Shown: positions 9,121 to 16,665 of the stretch, piece after piece
Position numbering within the stretch: position 1 is the first letter of the stretch
Layout of the letters: each line of letters opens with the position of its first letter
Source of the DNA: Candidatus Babelota bacterium
GTDB taxonomy: Bacteria; JAGOBX01
NCBI GenBank assembly: GCA_017999075.1
Contig: JAGOBX010000016.1
Location: 1-17,423, forward strand
Direction of reading: 5' to 3'
DNA: 17,423 nt
Notes under the pieces: model-generated
Databases searched by the model: none
What the model saw: the letters and a program-made list of their open reading frames with translations, nothing else
Told to the model about the DNA's origin: nothing
Made by a program: the position numbers and the translations under genes

Positions 9121-9165
9121 AAAGCTGAAACAGTGTAAATCTGTTTCAGCTTTTTTTATTTTATT
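9121..9165 (+). terminator. Rho-independent terminator of the truB-ribF-rpsO-pnp operon
   Basis: A perfect 13-bp stem (AAAGCTGAAACAG at 9121-9133 with CTGTTTCAGCTTT at 9141-9153) has a 7-base loop and runs directly into a T-run from 9151. It begins 40 bases after the pnp stop codon. Confidence 0.95.
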
Positions 9166-9234
9166 CTTATTTCATAATGTTTATGGAATATTCAAAAGGA
9201 ATTATTTATTAAATAAAAAATATATAAATATATA

Positions 9235-9263
9235 TTGAGTTAATTTAAAAATTAAAGTATAAT
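9235..9263 (+). promoter_or_regulatory. Sigma70-type promoter of the PII-like/RND operon
   Basis: TTGAGT (9235-9240) and a perfect TATAAT (9258-9263) are separated by the optimal 17 bases. The start would be near 9270, about 60 bases before the first ATG. It lies downstream of the pnp terminator, so the next two genes form their own unit. Confidence 0.75.
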
Positions 9264-9330
9264 AATAATTCAATGCAGGCAATTATCAAAAAGTGATATA
9301 CATTTTATAAAATTTGGAGTTAACGAAAAT

Positions 9331-9627
9331 ATGATAAAAAAAATGATATATTTGATTTTTGATAGTGGATTAGATAATCAAATTCTCCAAATATTGAAAA
9401 ATCTTAATATCACAGGATATACTAAATTAACTAACGTTAAAGGATCAGGAACTTCCGGATTAAAGTTTGGGAATGCAGTTGGTCCAGGGGAAAATAATGT
9501 TATTATTACAGTTATTGAAGAAAAGCAAGTTATCCGTTTAAAAACTCAAATCCAGACTTTTAAACGCAACCTTATGGAAAAACAGGGCATCAAACTTTTT
9601 ATCATTCCTGTAGAGGAGAGCATATAA
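9331..9627 (+). CDS. Small PII-like signalling protein upstream of an RND transporter
   Basis: This 98-residue soluble protein has the beta-alpha-beta-beta-alpha-beta order of the PII/ferredoxin-like fold: strand 2-11, helix 12-25, strand 28-36, a Gly/Ser-rich flexible stretch 36-52 (GSGTSGLKFGNAVGPG) placed where PII proteins have their T-loop, strand 54-64, helix 65-82 and a last strand. No uridylylation-type Tyr is seen in the loop. The fold reading is inferred from pattern, not from a database match. Small PII-like proteins encoded beside membrane transporters often bind a ligand and modulate the partner. It is co-directional with the RND gene, whose ATG is three bases after this stop, which strongly suggests co-translation and partnership. 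GGAG at 9316-9319 serves as the SD. An alternative is an unrelated ferredoxin-like regulator. Confidence 0.6.
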   Translation: MIKKMIYLIFDSGLDNQILQILKNLNITGYTKLTNVKGSGTSGLKFGNAVGPGENNVIITVIEEKQVIRLKTQIQTFKRNLMEKQGIKLFIIPVEESI

Positions 9628-9630
9628 TAA

Positions 9631-12600
9631 ATGTTTTTGTCTAATGTTTCCGTTTCCAGACCGGTAACAATTACAATGGTAATGGCCGCTTTAATGATTG
9701 GCGGAATAATAGCATTTATTAATTTGCCGGTAGATCTGCTTCCAAATATTTCTCAGCCAGCTCTACGGATTTATACCAAATATGAAGGTGGTTCTCCAAA
9801 AGAAATAGAAGAAGAAATAACTAAACGGTTAGAAGATGAGTTCACAAGCGTAAAACAACTTATTTCTCTTACTTCAGTATCGCGTCCGGAAGAATCTGAA
9901 ATAACGCTGATATTTGACTGGTCAAAAAAAATAGATATAGCGATAATGGAAACCCAGGAAAAAATAGATTTGGCGGTAAATGATTTGCCTGAAAATGCCG
10001 ATAAACCGTTGATTGAAAAATTCGATCCTAATTCAAGACCTGTTCTTATATTCAATTGTATTTCAGGATTATCCCAGAAAGATTTTGCTTTTTTACTGAA
10101 TTATAAAATAAAACCGGAACTTGAACGCTGTGCAGGAGTGGCGAGGGTAAAAGTTATTGGAGCAATGGAACCTGAAATAAATATTCAGGTTGAACCTGAA
10201 AAAATTTTTGCACGGAAAATTTCTATTGAAGAAATAAAAAATAAACTTGAATCAGAAAATTTGAATTATCAGGGAGGAAAACTTAAACTCGGCAAATATG
10301 ATATCATGGTGCGAACAATAGGAGAGTTTAAAAATGCATCTGAATTGAGAAATCTGATAATTAGAAATTCAAATGGAAATGTTGTTTATTTGCGTGATGT
10401 TGCTGCAGTAAATGAAAAGTTTAAACCTGTTAATGAATTTATTAATTTAAATGGGGCACCTACTGTTACACTGGAAATATATAAAGAAAGCAGTGGAAAT
10501 ACAATTAAAACAACTCAGACAGTATTAAGTAAAATCAACCAGTTATCAGAAAAGTTCAAACAAGATAAAATTGAATTTTCGGCGATATATAATCAATCTT
10601 ATTTTATTGATCAATCTATAAAAATGGTTAAAGAAAATGCTATTACAGGAGCATTGCTTGCCATAATAGTTATTTATCTTTTTTTAAGAAGTTTTTCATC
10701 GACTCTGATTATCACATCGTGTATGCCTATTTCAATAATAGCTGCGTTCATTTTATTTTATTTTACCGGATTAAGCATAAATCTTTTTTCACTTGCCGGT
10801 CTTGCTTTGGCTACAGGCATGGTTGTTGATAATGCCGTAGTAATACTTGAAAATACTTATAGACATATTTCTGAAGGAAGAAATAAGAATATTGCAGCTA
10901 TTACGGCTACAACTGAAGTTGGTCCTGCTGTAATTTCGTCCACTGCTACTACTCTTGCGGTTTTTATACCTATAATCTTTATTAAAGGTCAAGCAGGAAT
11001 AATATTCAGAGATTTGTCTCTTGTTATAACCTATACGATGTTGTTTTCTATATTTGTTTCTTTTACGTTTATTCCTATGCTTTCTTCAAGGTTTCTAAGT
11101 TTACCCGACAAGACTAAAAAACCTAATTTTATTATAAAATTTCTTGATAAGATAGAATTCAAATTGTATGATTTTTATAAAGTTCTTATAAATTTTGTAA
11201 CAGGTACTGTTATAAGAAGAATTCTGACTTTAACTGCCGGAATATTTTTGTTTTTTCTTACGGTTTATTTAATTCCTGAAAAAGAATTTTTTCCCAAATC
11301 AAATCAGGATACTCTTGAGTTGAAACTATATTTTGATAAAAATATTTCTCTTGAATACACCAAATCATTGTATTCTGATATTGAAAAAAAAATAGTAGGG
11401 ATAAATGGAGTTAAAACGGTAAACACTAATATAAACCAAGGTTTCACCAAGGTTTTTGTAATACTTAATGATAATAAAAGTTCTGAAAAAATAATAGAAA
11501 AAATAAATGATATTTTAAAAAAATCAAAATTGAATGATTTTGTTATAGAAATGAATTCTCCGGTTGAAAATTCATTAGGATTAACGGGGAATGGCGATAT
11601 TATGATAAAAATTATCGGTCCTGCTGAAAATGAACTTCAGAATATTTCTAATTCTATTCAATCTGAATTATCGAAAATAAAAGGTGTAAGCAAGCATATT
11701 TCTTCATTATCAACAGGAATAAAAGAAATAAATGTTGAAATTTTACCTGAGAAAATTTCAGAACTGGGAGTGAGCCTGAAAGAAACAGGAGAAGAATTGA
11801 AAAATATTCTTGTTGGAGTAACTACTACTACGATAAGATATGATGAAAGAAGTATAGATATAAGAATTATTGAAAAATCAGGTAATATAAATTCGATTAA
11901 TGATATATATAAAAAATATATTACAACTAAATCCGGAAATAAGGTTAAATTATCAGACATTGCCCGTATAAAAGTTTTACAGACAAACGATGTTATTTAT
12001 CATGATAATAAAGTCAAATCTGCGGATATTAAACTATGGGTAAAAGGAGTGCCTCTTGGTGAAATTATAAATAAACTTTCAAATAATTTAAAAAACGGAG
12101 TTATTGACAGATTAACTATTCCTGATGGATATGAAATTAAAATCAGCGGTTTATCGCAAACCCTTCTTGAATCTTTTAATGAATTATGGTACAGTTTGGC
12201 TTTTGCAATAGTATTTGTGTATATGATAATGGCTGCACAGTTTGAATCATTTATACATCCTGTAACATTGTTAATAAGTGTTCCTCTCGCGCTATTAGGA
12301 GCTTTTGCAGGATTAAGATACCTTAATTTGTCTTTATCTATTACTGCGTTAATAGGCGTAATAATACTTGTAGGAGTTGTAGTTAATAATGCTATAATAC
12401 TTGTAGATTATACAAACATTCTGCGTAAACGCGGAATGGATCGTATTGAAGCAATAAAATTAGCAGGAGTAACAAGAGTCAGACCTATATTAATAACAGC
12501 GAGTTCTACAGTTATAGGAATGTTTCCTTTAAGTTTAGGACTTGGACTTGGAGCGGAATTGTATCAAGGATTAGCTGTAGTAAATGTTTGGGGATTGGTA

Positions 12601-12720
12601 CTTTCTACAATATTGACTTTGCTGTATGTTCCGACAATATATTGTCTGTTTGAAGATATTGGGGATTTAATAACTCTTTTAGTATTTAAGATAAAAATGA
12701 AATTCGAAAAATTCGAATAA
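9631..12720 (+). CDS. RND-superfamily transporter, HAE1/AcrB-like inner-membrane pump
   Basis: This 1029-residue RND pump exports hydrophobic or amphiphilic compounds from the inner membrane and periplasm using the ion gradient. The layout is canonical: TM1 near residues 10-30, a large porter/docking loop, TM2-6 at about 335-480, TM7 at about 527-548, a second large loop, and TM8-12 at about 860-1010. The TM4 motif is GMVVDNAVVILEN with Asp400 and Asn401, where AcrB has two Asp. The TM10 motif is GVVVNNAIIL, with Asn919 where AcrB has its relay Lys. PDLLPN near the start of the first loop appears as VDLLPNIS. AGGAG at 9614-9618 is the SD, inside the upstream gene. No membrane-fusion protein or outer-membrane channel gene is present on either side, so partners must be encoded elsewhere or be absent. 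Substrate is unknown. Confidence 0.93.
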   Translation: MFLSNVSVSRPVTITMVMAALMIGGIIAFINLPVDLLPNISQPALRIYTKYEGGSPKEIEEEITKRLEDEFTSVKQLISLTSVSRPEESEITLIFDWSKKIDIAIMETQEKIDLAVNDLPENADKPLIEKFDPNSRPVLIFNCISGLSQKDFAFLLNYKIKPELERCAGVARVKVIGAMEPEINIQVEPEKIFARKISIEEIKNKLESENLNYQGGKLKLGKYDIMVRTIGEFKNASELRNLIIRNSNGNVVYLRDVAAVNEKFKPVNEFINLNGAPTVTLEIYKESSGNTIKTTQTVLSKINQLSEKFKQDKIEFSAIYNQSYFIDQSIKMVKENAITGALLAIIVIYLFLRSFSSTLIITSCMPISIIAAFILFYFTGLSINLFSLAGLALATGMVVDNAVVILENTYRHISEGRNKNIAAITATTEVGPAVISSTATTLAVFIPIIFIKGQAGIIFRDLSLVITYTMLFSIFVSFTFIPMLSSRFLSLPDKTKKPNFIIKFLDKIEFKLYDFYKVLINFVTGTVIRRILTLTAGIFLFFLTVYLIPEKEFFPKSNQDTLELKLYFDKNISLEYTKSLYSDIEKKIVGINGVKTVNTNINQGFTKVFVILNDNKSSEKIIEKINDILKKSKLNDFVIEMNSPVENSLGLTGNGDIMIKIIGPAENELQNISNSIQSELSKIKGVSKHISSLSTGIKEINVEILPEKISELGVSLKETGEELKNILVGVTTTTIRYDERSIDIRIIEKSGNINSINDIYKKYITTKSGNKVKLSDIARIKVLQTNDVIYHDNKVKSADIKLWVKGVPLGEIINKLSNNLKNGVIDRLTIPDGYEIKISGLSQTLLESFNELWYSLAFAIVFVYMIMAAQFESFIHPVTLLISVPLALLGAFAGLRYLNLSLSITALIGVIILVGVVVNNAIILVDYTNILRKRGMDRIEAIKLAGVTRVRPILITASSTVIGMFPLSLGLGLGAELYQGLAVVNVWGLVLSTILTLLYVPTIYCLFEDIGDLITLLVFKIKMKFEKFE

Positions 12721-12726
12721 ATTTTC

Positions 12727-12755
12727 TTGACAATTCAAAAACAAAAATTTAAAAT
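12727..12755 (+). promoter_or_regulatory. Promoter of the ABC transporter / CBM operon
   Basis: A perfect TTGACA (12727-12732) and TAAAAT (12750-12755) have a 17-base spacer. The start would be near 12762, leaving a leader of about 110 bases that contains the inverted repeats described separately. The site begins only seven bases after the RND stop and no terminator separates it from the RND gene, so read-through from upstream is possible. Confidence 0.55.
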
Positions 12756-12826
12756 AATTTAAAATTATTTGTCAATAATTAATTTATTTTTCCTAAAACC
12801 TTGCTTTTTATTGTAAATTTATATAG

Positions 12827-12849
12827 TTAGGTTTGTTTTAGCAAACTAA
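12827..12849 (+). promoter_or_regulatory. Inverted repeat in the ABC operon leader, possible operator
   Basis: GTTTG (12831-12835) and CAAAC (12842-12846) flank TTTTAG, and the symmetry extends to TTA (12827-12829) and TAA (12847-12849) with one unpaired G. It lies 25 bases before the first permease ATG and downstream of the predicted promoter. The GCAAAC half resembles operators of LacI-family sugar repressors, but no such regulator is encoded in the window and the match is short. Confidence 0.3.
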
Positions 12850-12873
12850 ATTTTATTCCGGGTGATTAATAAT

Positions 12874-13797
12874 ATGAACAAAGTTATTAAAGAGAATATT
12901 ACCGGTTATTTTTTTATCCTTCCTTTTATGATTGTTTTTGTTGTATTTCTGGGGTGGCCTGTTATATATTCATTCATATTAAGTTTCAAAGAAGCTACAA
13001 TTCATTCGGACTGGTATAATGTTTTTGAGGATATGAAAAATGTCGGTTTCGACAACTATTCTACTATTTTGAAAGATAAAGAATTTTGGTGGAGTATAAT
13101 TTCGACTTTTATTTATGCATTTCTTACTATTCCTACAGGGATAATAGCTGCATTATTATTGGCTTTAGTATTAAACAACAAACTCAAGGGAACATCGTTT
13201 TTTAGAAGTGCTTTTTTTCTTCCTAATGTTTTGGATTTATTAGTAATAGGCACTATATGGACTTTAATATTCGCTCCTAAATACGGACTGCTTGATTTTA
13301 TGATGCAAAAAATAGAAATATATTATTTTTCTGAAAATGCCATTTTAAATAATCCATGGACAATACTTCCGGCAATAGCAGTAGCTATGGTACTTAAAGG
13401 TATGGGATTTGGAATGATTTTATTTTTGACTTCAATTCAGAATATATCAGAATCAATTTATGAAGCTGCTGATATAGATGGGGCAAATTGGGCGCAAAAA
13501 ACAATACATATAACAATTCCTTTGGTGAAACCCATTATTCTATTTATGGTTATTACAGGCGTTATAGGATCATTAAATGCGTTTACGGAAATTTATGCTA
13601 TGACTAACGATACAGGCGGACCTGCCATATCTGTTATGGGAGAATCCGTTAAAGTTGCGAAATTATCAGGATATCATTTGTTTAGAACATTTAAATCAGG
13701 ATTTTACGGAAAAGCGGCTGCTATATCTTATATTTTGCTGATTATAGCTGCAATAATTTCTATTATTAATGCGAAATTTATAAAAGTGGAAAAATAA
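12874..13797 (+). CDS. Carbohydrate ABC transporter permease, MalF/UgpA type
   Basis: This is an integral-membrane subunit of a CUT1-like sugar importer. It pairs with the next permease to form the translocation path and docks an ATPase through the EAA loop. The 307 residues show an N-terminal TM helix (about 9-31) with the PFMIVFVVFLGWPVIYSF start typical of the family, then five further TM segments. The EAA motif begins at Glu197 (EAADIDGANWAQK) and continues to the IP-x-x-KP end. The ATG at 12874 is chosen over a GTG at 12862 because GGTGAT (12861-12866), complementary to the 3' end of 16S rRNA, is 7 bases before the ATG. It lacks the large second periplasmic loop of enterobacterial MalF. 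The second permease follows after 47 bases. Confidence 0.92.
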   Translation: MNKVIKENITGYFFILPFMIVFVVFLGWPVIYSFILSFKEATIHSDWYNVFEDMKNVGFDNYSTILKDKEFWWSIISTFIYAFLTIPTGIIAALLLALVLNNKLKGTSFFRSAFFLPNVLDLLVIGTIWTLIFAPKYGLLDFMMQKIEIYYFSENAILNNPWTILPAIAVAMVLKGMGFGMILFLTSIQNISESIYEAADIDGANWAQKTIHITIPLVKPIILFMVITGVIGSLNAFTEIYAMTNDTGGPAISVMGESVKVAKLSGYHLFRTFKSGFYGKAAAISYILLIIAAIISIINAKFIKVEK

Positions 13798-13844
13798 AAT
13801 ATTTAATATAGATTATAATAAATTTTTTTCTTAAGGAATCTATT

Positions 13845-15164
13845 ATGAAAAAATTATTGTTATATATTGTTTTATGCATATTGGCAGTCTTAGTTTTATT
13901 GCCGCTGTTCTGGATGATTATAACAGCTTTCAAACATCCTGGAGAAGGATTAAAATTTAATTTTTTTCCCAAAACAAAAGTTTTCACTTCGACATTTCTG
14001 ACATCAAATTTACTGAATGAAAAAGATAAAACTTATGTGGTGTTTCAATATGAGGACAATTCTGCTCAATCTGTAAATATCGCAGGTTCATTTCAGGGTT
14101 GGGATCCGCAAAAAAATCCGCTGGAAAATAATGATGGGATATGGACAATAAGAATTAATGATATAAAAGAAGGCGAGTATGAATATAAATTTATAATTAA
14201 TGGAGAATGGGAAAAAATAGATAATCGTAAAATCAACATCAAACCAGGTAAAAATATAAATGAACCTTTAATTAATGATTCATACTTTGATAATAATAAA
14301 TTGGTTTTCAGATACAAAAATGAAAAGACGTCTTCCTCAAAGTTAGTTATAAATGATGAAAAAATTGTTGAAATGGTAAAAGATAATGAAGGATATTTTA
14401 CGGCTACATTGGATAATGATGAATCTATAAAAAAGTATAAATTTGAATATAAACGAGGATTCAAAGAAGCATTCAATTCATTGTATACAACAGCTAATTT
14501 TTTAGAGGTTTGGAATAATAAAGATTTTCCATTTGCGAAATTTTTCTGGAACAGCGTTGTTGTTTCCACTCTTGCCGCTGCGTTGACAGCATTGATTTGT
14601 ACAATGGGAGGATATGCGTTTGCAAAAAAAAATTTTTACGGCCGTGAGAAAATATTTCTTTTATTGATGGCGTCGATGATGATTCCCGGGATGATATTTA
14701 TGGTGCCGCAATTCGCAATAGTCAGTAAATTCGGATGGATAAATTCTTATGCGGGATTAGTTATACCTCATCTTGCCAATGTTTTTGGTATATTTTTAAT
14801 ACGCCAATATATAAAAACAATTCCTAATTCTTTGTTTGAAGCTGCGACTATTGACGGAGCGTCTGAGATTCAAATTTTTAGAATTATCATTATTCCCTTA
14901 TCATTACCGATAATAGCGACTTTATTTTTACTTACTTTTCTTGGGCAATGGTCAAATTTTTTATGGCAATTGATAGTCAACACTCCTGATTCGCCTTATA
15001 GAACATTGCCGGTTGGTTTAGCTTTGTTCAAAGGTCAATATGCTGTTGATTGGACAAAAATAATGGCAGGAGCTTGTTTTTCTATAGTCCCGATCGCGAT
15101 TTTATTTTTACTCGCTCAGCGTTTTTTTATTGAAGGAATGACTGGCGGGGCAGTAAAAGAATAA
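13845..15164 (+). CDS. Carbohydrate ABC transporter permease, MalG type, with CBM48/AMPK-like glycan-binding module inserted in its first periplasmic loop
   Basis: This is the partner permease of the sugar importer, but at 439 residues it is about 160 longer than usual MalG-like proteins. TM1 is at about 4-26 (LLPLFWMIITAFKHP). The normal remainder resumes near residue 211 (YTTANFLEVW, then FFWNSVVVS and five TM helices), with the EAA loop from Glu332 (EAATIDGASEIQIF). Between them, residues 44-210 are extra. Residues 64-135 are an AMPK-beta/CBM48-type module: VNIAGSFQGWDP, DGIWTI, GEYEYKFIINGEW, NRKINIKPG. Trp86, Lys115 and Trp122 match the sugar-contacting residues of AMPK-beta. Residues about 145-205 look like a second, degraded beta-sandwich (NEGYFTATLDN, KKYKFEYKRG) without the Trp pair. 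AAGGA at 13833-13837 is the SD. The topology puts the modules outside the cytoplasm, where they could hold substrate or contact the binding protein. Confidence 0.92.
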   Translation: MKKLLLYIVLCILAVLVLLPLFWMIITAFKHPGEGLKFNFFPKTKVFTSTFLTSNLLNEKDKTYVVFQYEDNSAQSVNIAGSFQGWDPQKNPLENNDGIWTIRINDIKEGEYEYKFIINGEWEKIDNRKINIKPGKNINEPLINDSYFDNNKLVFRYKNEKTSSSKLVINDEKIVEMVKDNEGYFTATLDNDESIKKYKFEYKRGFKEAFNSLYTTANFLEVWNNKDFPFAKFFWNSVVVSTLAAALTALICTMGGYAFAKKNFYGREKIFLLLMASMMIPGMIFMVPQFAIVSKFGWINSYAGLVIPHLANVFGIFLIRQYIKTIPNSLFEAATIDGASEIQIFRIIIIPLSLPIIATLFLLTFLGQWSNFLWQLIVNTPDSPYRTLPVGLALFKGQYAVDWTKIMAGACFSIVPIAILFLLAQRFFIEGMTGGAVKE

Positions 15165-15190
15165 AAATATTATTTCGGAGAAAATATTTT

Positions 15191-16642
15191 ATGAAAAAAA
15201 CAGTTTTACATATTTTAATTTTATTGATAATAAATGCACTGGTTTTTTCTTGCAGTTCGAATCGCAGCCAGAATGAAAAAGATGGAATTATTACGCTTAA
15301 AATTTGGGAAACATACAAAGATGAGCATGATTTATTTGTAAAAATTATAGCTGAATTTGAAAAATATTATTTTGAAAAATATGGCGAGAAAATTAAAATA
15401 ATTTCTGATAGAGTTCCGTTTGATAATATTATTGAAAATATCAAAACTGCATGTCAGGTGAATACTACTCCTGATATAGCGCGTCTTGATTCCGGTAAAA
15501 TTCTTGAGCTGGCATATCATAAAGTTTTAGCGCAGCTTGATACATTACCATGTTTTGAAGCTAAATCAATTGAAGAAAAAAAGAAGCATTATTTGCCAGG
15601 ACCTTTTGAAACAAATATTATAAAAGTTAAAGATTCAAATGGAGAATGGAATGATCATTTATTCGGACTGCCTGAACAGGCGACTTGTGTTGCGTTGATC
15701 TGGAATAAAACCATGTTTAAAGAAAAAGCGGACGAATTGAAAAAGGCAGGATTGGATCCTAACCGCGCGCCTGTTGACTGGGATGAAGCTGTGGAATACG
15801 GGAAAATATTAACCATTCCTTCGAAAAAACAGTATGGTTTTGCATTTGACAATAATTTATGGTTTGCGTTTCCTTTTTTTAATTTATATGGAGCTGAATT
15901 TGTAGGGATTGATAATAATAAAAAATTTTATTGTGCAATTAATTCTCCTCTTGGAGTAGCTGCTTTGCAGAAAAAAATAGATTTATGTTCTAAACAATAC
16001 AATATTGAAGGGAAGATGACTACTATTGAAGCTGGTTCGTGGAAAGGAGGAATAGGTCCTGATCAAGGATTTATAAATAATAATTTTGCAATGATTATAA
16101 TGGGTGCATGGTATTTGAAAACTTTTGAAAAAACAGTTAAAGATTTTGGTGTTTCGTTAATACCAAAAGTTTCAAAGAAAGAAGCCGTTGCTTTAGGAAT
16201 GATTCCTTCCACATCTACGGATGAAGAATATAATAAAAAGATAACGACCGCAACAAATCTTGGCGGAAACAATCTGGTAATTTTTAAATCTTGTGAGCGC
16301 CGTGGGGAAAAGTATGTTAAAGCAGCATATGAGTTTATAAATTATTTTACTTCAAAAGAAGTCCAGCTGAGATGGGGTCAGGAATTAAATCAGATACCTG
16401 TAAATATTGAAGCTTTTGAAATTTATAAAAATAATCCCAAATTGACTGATCGTGAAAAGGCTTTTGTAGAACAGGTTTTTTATTCAAAACCTTCTCCTAA
16501 GGTTCCATTGTCGGAAAAAATGTATGACGTTGCGAATGTGGAAATGGAACAAGCTTTAAATGGTAAAAAAACAGCCAAAGAAGCTCTTGATAAAGTAGTT
16601 GAAAAATTAAATAAAGAAGTTTTTTCATTGATGAATGAATAA
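15191..16642 (+). CDS. Extracytoplasmic sugar-binding lipoprotein of the ABC transporter
   Basis: This is a solute-binding protein of the sugar (family 1, MalE/UgpB-like) class that delivers substrate to the two permeases. The 483 residues begin with a short lipoprotein signal. Charged MKK and a hydrophobic stretch end in LVFSC, with Cys21 as the probable lipid anchor; Phe at position -2 is slightly unusual. The mature start has IITLKIWETYKDEHD, followed by the pattern of a Fe(F/Y)EK-type helix and a TPDIARLDSG segment typical of family-1 binding proteins. Aromatic-rich segments such as NNLWFAFPFF and GAWYLKTF suit sugar stacking. GGAG (15177-15180) lies 10 bases before the ATG. It follows the permease stop by 26 bases and precedes the CBM-repeat gene by 23 bases. 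Specificity cannot be read from sequence; neighbours suggest an alpha-glucan oligosaccharide. Confidence 0.9.
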   Translation: MKKTVLHILILLIINALVFSCSSNRSQNEKDGIITLKIWETYKDEHDLFVKIIAEFEKYYFEKYGEKIKIISDRVPFDNIIENIKTACQVNTTPDIARLDSGKILELAYHKVLAQLDTLPCFEAKSIEEKKKHYLPGPFETNIIKVKDSNGEWNDHLFGLPEQATCVALIWNKTMFKEKADELKKAGLDPNRAPVDWDEAVEYGKILTIPSKKQYGFAFDNNLWFAFPFFNLYGAEFVGIDNNKKFYCAINSPLGVAALQKKIDLCSKQYNIEGKMTTIEAGSWKGGIGPDQGFINNNFAMIIMGAWYLKTFEKTVKDFGVSLIPKVSKKEAVALGMIPSTSTDEEYNKKITTATNLGGNNLVIFKSCERRGEKYVKAAYEFINYFTSKEVQLRWGQELNQIPVNIEAFEIYKNNPKLTDREKAFVEQVFYSKPSPKVPLSEKMYDVANVEMEQALNGKKTAKEALDKVVEKLNKEVFSLMNE

Positions 16643-16665
16643 ATTTATAATGAGGCAGGTTTATT

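Noticed and set aside
9166-9330. Possible small RNA or riboswitch between pnp and the PII-like gene
   Set aside because: Apart from the promoter and SD the stretch is nearly all A and T, with no stable stem or recognisable conserved core.
12751-12771. AT-only palindrome after the RND gene as a terminator
   Set aside because: The stem contains only A-T pairs and no T-run follows it, so termination is doubtful. It fits better as part of the promoter symmetry.
12862-12873. GTG at 12862 as the start of the first permease
   Set aside because: The GTG is part of the GGTGAT Shine-Dalgarno sequence itself. The ATG at 12874 is 7 bases downstream of that site.
14093-14569. 158-codon open frame on the minus strand inside the CBM-permease gene
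   Set aside because: The plus-strand frame is clearly coding (TM helices, EAA loop, CBM motifs). The antisense frame has no recognisable motif, and long antisense frames are expected opposite AT-rich codon patterns.
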